Origin: Chloroflexota bacterium
GTDB lineage: Bacteria; Chloroflexota; Anaerolineae; UBA4142; SHND01
NCBI GenBank assembly: GCA_004295045.1
Contig: SHND01000058.1
Location: 1-64,000 of the forward strand
Length of the DNA stretch: 64,000 nt
Direction of reading: 5' to 3'
Within the stretch, counting starts at the first letter, position 1, and every line of letters starts with the position of its first letter. Positions 50,588-59,015 of the stretch are shown here, one piece after another. Under the pieces are notes generated by a model. It was not told where the DNA came from. It worked only from the letters and a program-made list of their open reading frames with translations, and searched no databases. Both the position numbers and the translations under genes were made by a program.

Positions 50588-51088
50588 TTATTTTTGCGGA
50601 CGCAGCCGCGCCATGTAATACGTGTCCACGTATTCGCCATCCCGATACGAGTGCTGTTTGATTCTACCTTCAATTTCAAAGCCAAACTTTTTGTACAAAT
50701 GCACCGCAGGTTCGTTGTCAACGTACACTTCCAATTCAAGCCGCGTGAGATTCAGCCATTTGTCCGCCAACTCTACGACTGCCTGCATCAACGCCGTGCC
50801 AACGCCTTTGCCCTGCCAATCGTCGCGCACCGCCATTCCAATCCCGCCCGCGTGTTTACGGCGCGGACGATTAGGGTCGAGGTGCAGACCCAACGTTCCG
50901 ATGACTTGGCCATCAACACATGCGACGAAACGGAATAATTCGTCATTGACTTCGAGCCGTTTGCGCCACGCCTGCACGCTTGGATACGGCAATTGCAATG
51001 TGCCCCAAATGACGCGCGGACATTCAAAAATGCGCGTAATCGCTTCGGCATCCGCAATGTCTGCGCGGCGGATTGTGATGTTGGTCAT
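50588..51088 (-). CDS. GNAT acetyltransferase (RimI/SpeG-like)
   Basis: 166 residues from the ATG at 51088; a longer frame reaching 51172 lacks support and overlaps hicA. ITIRRADIADAEAITRIFE at the start and RDDWQGKGVGTALMQAVVELAD near 93 (acetyl-CoA loop) define the fold, with YVDNEPAVHLYKKFGFEIEG near 128. It probably N-acetylates an amine or protein N-terminus. Confidence 0.9.
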   Translation of the reverse strand: MTNITIRRADIADAEAITRIFECPRVIWGTLQLPYPSVQAWRKRLEVNDELFRFVACVDGQVIGTLGLHLDPNRPRRKHAGGIGMAVRDDWQGKGVGTALMQAVVELADKWLNLTRLELEVYVDNEPAVHLYKKFGFEIEGRIKQHSYRDGEYVDTYYMARLRPQK

Positions 51089-51161
51089 GTCATGCTGTTT
51101 ACGTGAATGACTTTTGATTTTCTTTCGGCAGACAGGCGGGAATGCCTGTTGACGTAGAGCG

Positions 51162-51386
51162 TCATTTTCCAAGTAATTTGATAAATTCTTCCACTTCTAA
51201 CCCGGCTCTACGTATTAAGGAACGCAAAAGGCCACGATCAAGTTCTTTGTGGTCGGGAATAGACAAATTTGCTGCGGAGCCATCTTTTGTCATGACGATG
51301 TGGCTGCCGCGTTGACGCGCAACCACCCAACCATCCTTTTCAAACGCGCGCGCTGCTTCTCGACCAGAAACAACTGGCAGATTCAT
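51162..51386 (-). CDS. hicA: HicA-family toxin (YcfA-like mRNA interferase)
   Basis: 74 residues. Double-stranded-RNA-binding-like fold with the catalytic His in RQRGSHIVMTKDG near residue 29. HicA cleaves mRNA when free of its antitoxin. It lies 4 bases downstream of the HicB gene, antitoxin first. Complete and apparently functional. Confidence 0.92.
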   Translation of the reverse strand: MNLPVVSGREAARAFEKDGWVVARQRGSHIVMTKDGSAANLSIPDHKELDRGLLRSLIRRAGLEVEEFIKLLGK

Positions 51387-51390
51387 TGCT

Positions 51391-51600
51391 TTATACCGCT
51401 ACCGCGCGTAATACGGCATCCTTTGGAAGTTTGCGTGCCTGCTTTTCTGCCTCTACTTCAAGCCATAATTCAATCGCCTCTCGAATGTTGGCGAGGGCTT
51501 CTTTTTCGGTCTTGCCTTGACTCATGCAACCGGGTAAGACTGGACATTCCGCCACAAAATATCCATCTTCACCCGGACGAATTACAACTGGAAACTTCAT
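51391..51600 (-). CDS. hicB: HicB-family antitoxin
   Basis: 69 residues. FPVVIRPGEDGYFVAECPVLPGCMSQGKTEKEAL is the HicB N-terminal fold (positions 3-36). It lacks a recognisable C-terminal DNA-binding domain, so it is the short form. GGGAGGTAAAA ribosome site. Neutralises the HicA toxin encoded next. Confidence 0.92.
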   Translation of the reverse strand: MKFPVVIRPGEDGYFVAECPVLPGCMSQGKTEKEALANIREAIELWLEVEAEKQARKLPKDAVLRAVAV

Positions 51601-51657
51601 TTTTACCTCCCAAACGTTTGTGCTAGTCCAATACTCGAACAGCGCAACGAAATTTTC

Positions 51658-53037
51658 TCACGCGAGCAAATTACGCGCAAACTCCAAAAACGTCTCGACA
51701 TCTTTTTCATTACTCACCAGCCCCAACGACACGCGCACCGCGCCGCTGCTCTTGCCGTCAACGCACATCCGAAAATCGTCAATCGTGAAACGCGATTCGT
51801 GACCGGGTTGGCGAAAACACTGCGAGAGTTCCGTTCCCGTAATGCCGAGCGCGATTTCGCCGCCGCCCGGATTGCAAAAACAACCGGTGCGGAGTGAAAT
51901 ATTTTGCGCGTTCGCGCGGCGTTCGATTTCGCGGTGATCCATCGCCTTGCCGTCTGCGCCATAAAAATTCATCGTGATCGTCGCGCCGCGCATCTGCGTG
52001 TCCAACGGACCATACACGCGCACCAGCGTCGCGCCATTCGCGTGATGCAACGAATTCAATCCAGCGAGCAAATATTCGGTAAGCTGCATCACCCGTTCGT
52101 GAATCACGTCATAGCCGATGGACTGAATATGCTGCAATCCAATCTTGACGGCAGGAATCGTCAAATAATTTAGCGTGCCGTCCTCGAATGCAGCTTCGCC
52201 TTCGCTCAAATAGTATTTGTCCCCTTGTACGGACGCGACGGTGATCGTTCCTCCCGCGAACCACGGACGATGCAATTTTACGAGCGCGTCGCGTTTGGCA
52301 ATCAAAACGCCGACACCGGTGGGATAGCCAAAAATTTTGTAAAACGACTGCGAAACGAATTCGGGTTTGTGCTTGGACAAATCCAAACGATTCGTCGGCG
52401 TGAACGCGGCGGCATCGAGCAGCACATCCCAGCCGCGTTCGTGCGCCCATTCGATGAATTCCAACGGATGCTGCACGCCCGAAAAATTCGATTGCGCGGG
52501 ATACGCGAATAAATTATTTCCGTTCGGATTCGGGCGCTCCAATTCTTCCAGCAGCGCGTCGGTATCTGTCCGCATATCGGGCAGAATGACGGGCACGTAC
52601 GAGACGTGCGCGCCTTTGTGTCGCGCGAATTCGCGGATGCCGTTCACCGAATTGTGATTATCGAACGTCAGCACATAGCGATCATTCGGCGCGAAGGGAT
52701 ACGACTCGCCCACCAGTTTCAGCGCGCCGCTCGCGTTTTGCGTAAAGATCGCCGCGTACTCGTTCGGGTCGGCGTTGAAAAATTCGAGGATGAATTGACG
52801 CGTCCCTTCCACCAGATCGGTCATCGCCTGCGAGGTGGGATTCGACGAATGGGGATTGCCAAAAACGTGATCACGCAATAAATCCATGTGGGCGCGCAAT
52901 TGCGATTCCGCATAGAGTCCGCCGCCGGTGTAATCGAGATACACATGCTTTTGCGCGTCGAGACGCGCATACTCGCGCGCGCGCAATGCGTCGAGTTGCG
53001 CAGTCGCGCGATACGTTTCGTCGAATACAGCATTCAT
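51658..53037 (-). CDS. Class V aminotransferase resembling the molybdenum-cofactor sulfurase domain
   Basis: 459 residues. HVYLDYTGGGLYAESQL near the N-terminus, PLP Lys 234 in SQSFYKIFGYPTGVG, and a C-terminal LRTGCFCNPGGGE with Cys 386 and 388. The FYKIFGxPTG and RTGCFCNPG motifs are those of the MOCOS aminotransferase domain, which makes the persulfide that sulfurates xanthine-oxidase-type Moco. A xanthine dehydrogenase is encoded in the same window. It starts directly after the PRPP synthetase stop codon (0 bases). An ordinary cysteine desulfurase role is the alternative. Confidence 0.82.
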   Translation of the reverse strand: MNAVFDETYRATAQLDALRAREYARLDAQKHVYLDYTGGGLYAESQLRAHMDLLRDHVFGNPHSSNPTSQAMTDLVEGTRQFILEFFNADPNEYAAIFTQNASGALKLVGESYPFAPNDRYVLTFDNHNSVNGIREFARHKGAHVSYVPVILPDMRTDTDALLEELERPNPNGNNLFAYPAQSNFSGVQHPLEFIEWAHERGWDVLLDAAAFTPTNRLDLSKHKPEFVSQSFYKIFGYPTGVGVLIAKRDALVKLHRPWFAGGTITVASVQGDKYYLSEGEAAFEDGTLNYLTIPAVKIGLQHIQSIGYDVIHERVMQLTEYLLAGLNSLHHANGATLVRVYGPLDTQMRGATITMNFYGADGKAMDHREIERRANAQNISLRTGCFCNPGGGEIALGITGTELSQCFRQPGHESRFTIDDFRMCVDGKSSGAVRVSLGLVSNEKDVETFLEFARNLLA

Positions 53038-54027
53038 CTAATTCGCTCCATGTCCGTACACAAACAGTTCGCCAATGGATTCACCCAAATGGTTTTTGCG
53101 AATCGCATCCGCAAAGACGTGTCCGACCGAAACAACGTGCAATTTCGGGTGCTGCATTGTAGGCGGATGATAAACCGTGTTCGTGCAAATGATGCCGGTG
53201 ATTTCCGGGACCGCGCCCAATTTTTCCAGCGCGTTGTTGGTGAACAGCCCATGCGTGCAAACGATTTGAATCTGCTGAATACCCTCTTGCACCAAAAGGC
53301 GCGCAAGTTCCAACATCGAACCACCTGTCGCAATTTCATCGTCGTAAATTAACGCGCGGGTGCAGCCATGCAGTTGACTGCCAATGATCCCGCTGATGAC
53401 GACTTGGGTGTCCGAGATGCGTTCCTTGTTCCCCGCCGCGACGGGCAAACCGCCCAAATCGCGCGCAAAACGCGCCGCGGATTTCGCCGCGCCAATGTCG
53501 GGTGCAACGACGATGGTATCCGACAAATCTTGACGCGCGAAAAATTCTTGAAAGACCGGGCGGCTGGTGAGTGGATCAGTTGGCACGCTGAAAAAACCAT
53601 GCACCTGCGGCGAATGCAGCATCATCGTCATCACATGCGTCGCCCCGGCGGTACTCAACAAATCGGCAACCAAGCGCCCGGTGATGGAGATGCGCGGCTC
53701 GTCTTTTTTGTCCGAACGCGCGAATGAATAATACGGGATGATCGCGTGCACTTGTTTCGCGGACGCCGAGCGCGCAATATCCAGCATCATCAACAATTCC
53801 ATCAAGTGATCGCTGACCGGCGGCGTGAGCGATTGAATGATAAAGACATTGCGCGAGCGAACGCTCTGACCCAACTGCACGTACAAATTATCATTCGTAA
53901 AGCGTTCGATCTTTGTATCGCTGAGCGGCACGCCGAGACAATTCGCAATCTCGGACGCGAGCGCGTTATTGGAATTGCCGCTAAAAACTCGAATGTCGTC
54001 CGCGTTCAAAATCTTGAGTTCGGTCAT
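53038..54027 (-). CDS. prs: Ribose-phosphate pyrophosphokinase (PRPP synthetase)
   Basis: 329 residues. VFSGNSNNALASEIANCLGV at the N-terminus, PYYSFARSDKKDEPRISITG near 100, VVVAPDIGAAKSAARFARDLG near 173, and the PRPP loop LIYDDEIATGGSMLELARLL near 228. It makes PRPP from ribose 5-phosphate and ATP for purine salvage and synthesis. It lies in a tight row with the SDR and the class V aminotransferase downstream of the importer ATPase and aldolase genes. Confidence 0.96.
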   Translation of the reverse strand: MTELKILNADDIRVFSGNSNNALASEIANCLGVPLSDTKIERFTNDNLYVQLGQSVRSRNVFIIQSLTPPVSDHLMELLMMLDIARSASAKQVHAIIPYYSFARSDKKDEPRISITGRLVADLLSTAGATHVMTMMLHSPQVHGFFSVPTDPLTSRPVFQEFFARQDLSDTIVVAPDIGAAKSAARFARDLGGLPVAAGNKERISDTQVVISGIIGSQLHGCTRALIYDDEIATGGSMLELARLLVQEGIQQIQIVCTHGLFTNNALEKLGAVPEITGIICTNTVYHPPTMQHPKLHVVSVGHVFADAIRKNHLGESIGELFVYGHGAN

Positions 54028-54030
54028 ATT

Positions 54031-54813
54031 TTATTGCGCCGTCCATCCACCGTCCATCGGAATCGCGCTGCCGGTAATTTGCGACGCGGCGTCGGAACAT
54101 AAAAAGAGGGCGAGTTGTGCGATCTGTTCTGCCGAAACGAATTGACGCGAGGGCTGTTTTTCCAACAACAGCTGCGCGGCGGCTGTTTCAAGATCAAGCC
54201 CCGATTGCAAGGCGCGCGCTTCGATCTGTTTTTCGACGAGCGCGGTGCGAACCCAGCCGGGACAAATCGCGTTGCATGTAATGCCCATGCCAGCCGTTTC
54301 CAACGCCACAACTTTGGTCAATCCAACCAAGCCATGTTTCGCCGCAACGTACGCGGCTTTGTTGACCGACGCCACGAGTCCGTGCACCGATGCGATATTG
54401 ATAATGCGCCCCCAGCCATTGCGCTGCATGAACGGCAGTGTGTCGTGAATCGCATGAAACGCGGCGGACAGGTTTGTCGCCAGAATGGCATCCCATTTGT
54501 CGCGCGGAAATTCGTCAATCGGCGAGGTGAATTGAATGCCCGCGTTATTGACGAGAATTTCAATCGGACCCAACTGCGCGCCCGTCCATTCAATCATTTC
54601 ATAAATTTCGTTGGCGTGCATCAAATTGGCAGGATGGTGCATCACGCGCACGTTATAAATTTTTTCGATTTCGCTGCAGGCGCGTTCGATCTCGCCGCGC
54701 TCGCCGAATCCATTCAACATGATCTGCGCGCCTTGTGAAGCAAGCGCGCGCGCAATCCCCAAGCCGATGCCGGCGGTTGAGCCGGTGACCAGCGCCGTTT
54801 TTCCCGTGAGCAT
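54031..54813 (-). CDS. 3-hydroxybutyrate dehydrogenase-like short-chain dehydrogenase
   Basis: 260 residues. Rossmann motif TGSTAGIGLGIA at residue 10, catalytic Tyr-Lys in YVAAKHGLVGL near 155, NNAGIQFTS, and the C-terminus AIPMDGGWTAQ. The variable region FTSPIDEFPRDKWDAI is like D-3-hydroxybutyrate dehydrogenase. It interconverts a 3-hydroxyacid and 3-oxoacid with NAD. Placed between the cNMP-binding protein and PRPP synthetase with 3-10 base gaps. Confidence 0.88.
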   Translation of the reverse strand: MLTGKTALVTGSTAGIGLGIARALASQGAQIMLNGFGERGEIERACSEIEKIYNVRVMHHPANLMHANEIYEMIEWTGAQLGPIEILVNNAGIQFTSPIDEFPRDKWDAILATNLSAAFHAIHDTLPFMQRNGWGRIINIASVHGLVASVNKAAYVAAKHGLVGLTKVVALETAGMGITCNAICPGWVRTALVEKQIEARALQSGLDLETAAAQLLLEKQPSRQFVSAEQIAQLALFLCSDAASQITGSAIPMDGGWTAQ

Positions 54814-54823
54814 TCTCGTCTCC

Positions 54824-55177
54824 TCAACAATCGGTGTGCCGCCGCACGCGGTCGGACAAGATTTGCATCACTTGAATTGCAAAGTACGGCGAGTGTTGAA
54901 TCAAAAAATAAAAATCGGCTTGATTCACTTCGACGACCGTACAATCCGTTTTTGCCACTGCCGCTGCCATGCGCGGTTTGTTATTCACCAATCCCATTTC
55001 GCCAAAAATCCCGTCGGGCGGGATGGTTTCCAGCACCGCATTATTTTTGAGAATATCCACTTTTCCTTCAACAACGGAAAACATGCTGTTCGCCGCGTCG
55101 CCTTCGGCAAAAATTTTTTCGCCCGCGCGAAAATGTTTGGTGTTGCGTTCGCGTTTGATGGAATCAATCGCCGCCAT
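54824..55177 (-). CDS. Small cyclic-nucleotide-binding domain protein
   Basis: 117 residues made only of a Crp/cNMP-type beta-roll: FRAGEKIFAEGDAANSMFSVVEGKVDIL, then the phosphate-binding cassette FGEMGLVNNKPRMAAAVA near residue 68 with the conserved Glu and Arg. No DNA-binding helix or output domain, so it may act as a diffusible regulatory subunit. Followed closely by the SDR gene and preceded by the aldolase gene (3 bases). Confidence 0.88.
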   Translation of the reverse strand: MAAIDSIKRERNTKHFRAGEKIFAEGDAANSMFSVVEGKVDILKNNAVLETIPPDGIFGEMGLVNNKPRMAAAVAKTDCTVVEVNQADFYFLIQHSPYFAIQVMQILSDRVRRHTDC

Positions 55178-55180
55178 GAA

Positions 55181-55939
55181 TCACCTCGCTTCGCCATCCC
55201 TCAGCATTTGAATCGTATTGGACGCCGCCCGTACAAACATTAAATTGTCGCTCGCGATCGGCACAAGCGTGAACCCATCCTTCAACGCGCGCTGCGCGCT
55301 CACGACATCGGGACAAAACAAGCTCATAGAAATTTTGCGCGCGATGCCAATTTCGCGCACGCGCGCAATCGCCGCTTGCACCTCGGGCGCATCAATCTGC
55401 CCGGGCTTGCCAAAACTGCCGGATAAATCAAAAGGTCCGATCATCAACGCATCCACGCCCGCGACATTCGCAATCGCTTGGACATTTTCCACCGCGTCTC
55501 GATGTTCAATCTGCGCGATGATGGCGATTTCATCGTTTGCGTTTTGCAAATAGTTTGACAAATTTGCGCCGTACCGCGACGCGCGTCCAACCCCAACGCC
55601 GCGTCCGCCTTGCGGCGGATACTTTGCCGCGAATACCGCGCGCTGCGCGTCCTCCGCGCGATTGACTTGCGGCAGAATAATCCCCGCCACCTCCAAGTCC
55701 AACACCTTACCAATCCACATCCGATCATTGATTGGCACGCGCACGACGCACGGACAGTGATCATTCACCGCTTGCGCGATGCGCTGCACATCATGCAAAT
55801 CGAGCGCGCCGTGTTCCATATCAAGAAACAACCAATCGAACCCCGCGTCCGCGCACATTTCGACAATCGCGGGCAGCGGCAGCGTAATCAGCGTGCCGAT
55901 GAGGCGTTCGTGGTCGAGCAGACGCGCGCGGAAATTCAT
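55181..55939 (-). CDS. HpcH/HpaI-type class II aldolase
   Basis: 252 residues. DWLFLDMEHGALDL near residue 35, VVRVPINDRMWIGKVLDLEVAGIILPQVN, and GGRGVGVGRASRYG are hallmarks. The family cleaves 2-keto-4-hydroxy acids to pyruvate and an aldehyde. It overlaps the importer-2 ATPase gene by 4 bp. A role with the imported substrate's carbon skeleton is possible but not shown. Confidence 0.9.
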   Translation of the reverse strand: MNFRARLLDHERLIGTLITLPLPAIVEMCADAGFDWLFLDMEHGALDLHDVQRIAQAVNDHCPCVVRVPINDRMWIGKVLDLEVAGIILPQVNRAEDAQRAVFAAKYPPQGGRGVGVGRASRYGANLSNYLQNANDEIAIIAQIEHRDAVENVQAIANVAGVDALMIGPFDLSGSFGKPGQIDAPEVQAAIARVREIGIARKISMSLFCPDVVSAQRALKDGFTLVPIASDNLMFVRAASNTIQMLRDGEAR

Positions 55940-57501
55940 TTCGTCCCCGCCATCATTAACCCAATCTTTTCAATGTCCGCATTTTCGGCGGGCATCTCGC
56001 CGATGATTTGTCCATCAAAAATAACGGCAATGCGGTCGGACACGGCGAGCAATTCATCCAAATCTTCCGAAATTAAGAGAATCGCCGCGCCCTGTTCGCG
56101 CTGTTGAAGCAACAATTTTTGCACCGCTTCCGTTGCGCCCACGTCGAGACCGCGCGTCGGATGCACAGCGACCAAAAGATCGGGGCGCGTGGAGATTTCG
56201 CGGGCGAGAATGACTTTTTGTGTGTTGCCGCCGGAGAGAGTGCCGACGCGCGTATTTTCACTCGGCGTCGAAATATCGAACGTCGTGATCAAATTTTCGC
56301 TGACCTTGTGCGCGACGTTCCAATTGATCGAGATGCCGCGCGCGATTGGTGGTTCTTTGTAGCGGCGCAAAATCAAGTTGTGCATCACGTCTAAACCGGA
56401 CGCGAGCCCGGTGCCCAAACGGTCTTCCGGCACATGCCCAACGCCAATGTTGAAAATGTCGCCGGGGGTGCGATCGTTCAAATCATACGCGCCCAAACGA
56501 ATGTGTCCGCTGACGACGGGACGCAAGCCCGTGATCACTTGCGAAAGTTCGCGCTGCCCGTTGCCCGCGACGCCCGCGATGCCGAGGATTTCATTGGCGC
56601 GCACTTGGAGCGAAAGATTTTGCAGCGCGGGCAAACCGCGATCATTGAGGGCGCGTACCTTCTCTACGTCCAGCACCACATCGCCCGGCGCCATTTTCTT
56701 TTTCTCCAGCGCAAACACAATCTCACGCCCGACCATCAAGCGCGCGAGATCATTTTTCGACATGCCTTGCGGCGAGACGCCTGCGGCAGTGACGCGCCCT
56801 TTTTGCATCACGGTGACGCGATCGGCGATCTCTAAAATTTCGTCGAGATGATGCGAAATAAAAATGACCGAACGTCCTTGCGCGGTCATGCTGTGCAGCG
56901 TGGCAAATAATTCACGCGCCTCAATTGGCGTGAGGACTGCTGTGGGTTCATCCAGAATGAGGACGTTGGCGCCGCGATACAACATTTTCAAAATTTCGAC
57001 GCGCTGCTGTTCGCCCACCGACAGCTGCCAAATATGCGCGCGGGGATCTACTTTTAAACCAAATTGTTTTGAAAGTTCCGCGACGCGTTTTTCCGCTTGC
57101 GGTAAATTTAAGATAAAACGCGGTTCTTTCAAGCCCAAAATAATATTTTCCGTGACCGTTTGCGAAGGGACGAGCATGAAATGTTGATAGATCATGCCGA
57201 TGCCGTACGAAATTGCATCGCGCGGCGAGCCAATGTCAGCGCGCTGCCCGTTGATAAAAATTTCGCCTTGATCCGCGCGGTACAAGCCCGCGAGAATATT
57301 CGTCAGCGTAGATTTGCCCGCGCCATTTTCGCCGAGCAGCGCGTGGATTTCACCCTGCCGCAAATCAAAGTCCACATGATCGTTCGCCAAGACGCCGGGA
57401 AAGCGCTTGACGATCTGTTTCATTTCGATAACAGGCAAAGCCGCGCGCGTTTGTTCAGCGGACGCGCGGGCTGATTCGTCACGGTTGGTTGGTTCGGTCA
57501 T
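55936..57501 (-). CDS. ABC importer ATPase (BMP/nucleoside type), importer 2
   Basis: 521 residues. First domain: GENGAGKSTLTN, LSVGEQQRVEILK, VLILDEPTAVLTP; second: GVAGNGQRELSQV, LSGGNTQKVILAREI, VHPTRGLDVGATE. Close in architecture to importer 1. It drives the permease pair at 46124-48291 with the BMP lipoprotein immediately upstream. A perfect 30-bp palindrome separates it from the lipoprotein gene. Confidence 0.95.
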   Translation of the reverse strand: MTEPTNRDESARASAEQTRAALPVIEMKQIVKRFPGVLANDHVDFDLRQGEIHALLGENGAGKSTLTNILAGLYRADQGEIFINGQRADIGSPRDAISYGIGMIYQHFMLVPSQTVTENIILGLKEPRFILNLPQAEKRVAELSKQFGLKVDPRAHIWQLSVGEQQRVEILKMLYRGANVLILDEPTAVLTPIEARELFATLHSMTAQGRSVIFISHHLDEILEIADRVTVMQKGRVTAAGVSPQGMSKNDLARLMVGREIVFALEKKKMAPGDVVLDVEKVRALNDRGLPALQNLSLQVRANEILGIAGVAGNGQRELSQVITGLRPVVSGHIRLGAYDLNDRTPGDIFNIGVGHVPEDRLGTGLASGLDVMHNLILRRYKEPPIARGISINWNVAHKVSENLITTFDISTPSENTRVGTLSGGNTQKVILAREISTRPDLLVAVHPTRGLDVGATEAVQKLLLQQREQGAAILLISEDLDELLAVSDRIAVIFDGQIIGEMPAENADIEKIGLMMAGTK

Positions 57502-57510
57502 ATCGCATGG

Positions 57511-57540
57511 TGTCGGGGCGCACCGCGGTGCGCCCCGACA
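57511..57540. repeat. Perfect 30-bp palindrome between BMP lipoprotein and ATPase genes
   Basis: Bases 57511-57525 are the exact reverse complement of 57526-57540. The arm begins TGTCGGGGCGCACCG. It would form a very stable hairpin in the transcript and may limit transcription or translation of the downstream ATPase relative to the binding protein. Confidence 0.85.
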
Positions 57541-57549
57541 GTGGAGCTA

Positions 57550-58854
57550 TTATTGTGACAGTTTCGGCAGTTCGGCAGAAACATTTTCATTCCACCAATA
57601 CATGCCGTACTTGGCTTCAAAACCGGGCGCGCCGGGTTTGAATTGGTCAATGTCGGATTGTTCGAAATGTTGACCCGCCGCAATCACTTCATTGCCTTTG
57701 TTATCTTTGATGGGTCCGCTAAAGACAGAAAAGCGGTCGAACTTGCCCGCAAGCGCGTCGGCAAGCACTTGGCGCACTTGGGGAATCACATCGGCTGGCA
57801 CGCCGGCTTGTGGCGTCTGCCCATCCATAAAACCGAAAAGACCGAGACCGCCATCTTTGACATCAAAGTATTCGGAGCCCGCTTTCCACGTTCCGTCTTG
57901 CATCGCTTTGATATCGGCAGCATAGATCGGACCCCAATTCCAGTACATCGTCGTCAAGCACGATTCGAGTTTGCAGTTTCCTTCGTAATCGTACGTGATT
58001 GCCCATTTGCCGCGTTCTTTGGCAGCTTCGGCATTGGCGGGGGTGTCTGCGCCGGTCATAACCACATCAGCGCCGCCGTCAAACAGCGATGCTGCGGCGT
58101 CTTTTTCTTTTACCGGGTCGTGCCATGTGTTGATCCAGCGCACGTCCATCTTGCATTCGGGGCATGTTTTTTGTACGCCGAGCGCGAACGCGTTGCCCAA
58201 GCGAAATTCTTCGGGAATGGGGAACGTAGCGATGTAACCGACTTTCGGGTTGTTGTCCGCTTTGGCGCGCGCGCCGGCGATCATGCCCGCCATGTATTTG
58301 ATGGTCTCCATGCCGCCAAACATGTTGCCAAAATTTTTGCCGTTCGATTTAAAACCCGAGACGTGCAAAAATTTGGTGTCAGGAAATTCTTCCGCGACGG
58401 TTGCCATCGGGTCCATGTAACCGAACGAAGTGGCAATAATCGCATCGAACCCTTTGCGCGCGAGCGAACGAATGACCTGTTCCGCCTCGGTGCCTTCGGG
58501 TACGAGTTCGACGTACGCGGTGTGAACATCGGGCATGTTCTTGTCAACGTATTGGCGCCCAAGGTCGTGCGCCTGCGTATAACCGCCGTCATCGTGCGGA
58601 CCAATGTAGACGAACGCGACGTTGTATTTGCCTTGTTCGATTTCGGGAATCTGGAATTTGGCGCCGGTGTCAGCAGGCGCAGTTGTTGGCGCAGGTGCTG
58701 TAGTCGGCTGTACAGCAGTTGTTGCCTGAGCAGCAGCGGTTGGCGGCGCGGATGTCGGCTGCGCGGCAGGCGTTGCACACGCGGCAAGCATCATGAGCGT
58801 CATTAGTGCCAGCGCGGCGACGATAAACATTTTGTAACGCATGTAACGAAACAT
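57550..58854 (-). CDS. BMP-family substrate-binding lipoprotein, importer 2
   Basis: 434 residues. Lipoprotein signal ending MMLAACATP, followed by a long Ala/Pro/Thr/Gln linker to about residue 62. The BMP domain has VAFVYIGPHDDGGYTQAHDLG, ARKGFDAIIATSFGYMDPM near 135, YMAGMIAGARAKADNNPKVGYI near 190, and VVMTGADTPANAEAAKERG near 265. Larger than the importer-1 protein and in a different BMP subgroup, so substrate preference may differ. AGGAGGAGAAG lies at a slightly long spacing before the ATG. Confidence 0.94.
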   Translation of the reverse strand: MFRYMRYKMFIVAALALMTLMMLAACATPAAQPTSAPPTAAAQATTAVQPTTAPAPTTAPADTGAKFQIPEIEQGKYNVAFVYIGPHDDGGYTQAHDLGRQYVDKNMPDVHTAYVELVPEGTEAEQVIRSLARKGFDAIIATSFGYMDPMATVAEEFPDTKFLHVSGFKSNGKNFGNMFGGMETIKYMAGMIAGARAKADNNPKVGYIATFPIPEEFRLGNAFALGVQKTCPECKMDVRWINTWHDPVKEKDAAASLFDGGADVVMTGADTPANAEAAKERGKWAITYDYEGNCKLESCLTTMYWNWGPIYAADIKAMQDGTWKAGSEYFDVKDGGLGLFGFMDGQTPQAGVPADVIPQVRQVLADALAGKFDRFSVFSGPIKDNKGNEVIAAGQHFEQSDIDQFKPGAPGFEAKYGMYWWNENVSAELPKLSQ

Positions 58855-59015
58855 TCTTGCTTCTCCTCCTGTAATTGTGAAACATTGTCACTTGCTTTAG
58901 CTACGTGCCGGTTCTTGTTTGTTCCATCACCTCCTCTGTTCGTGCGATAGGGTGTTTGCGCGAGAGCGCCTTTGCGTGACAGTTACGATTCTTGATAGGC
59001 AGTTTGATGATAATC

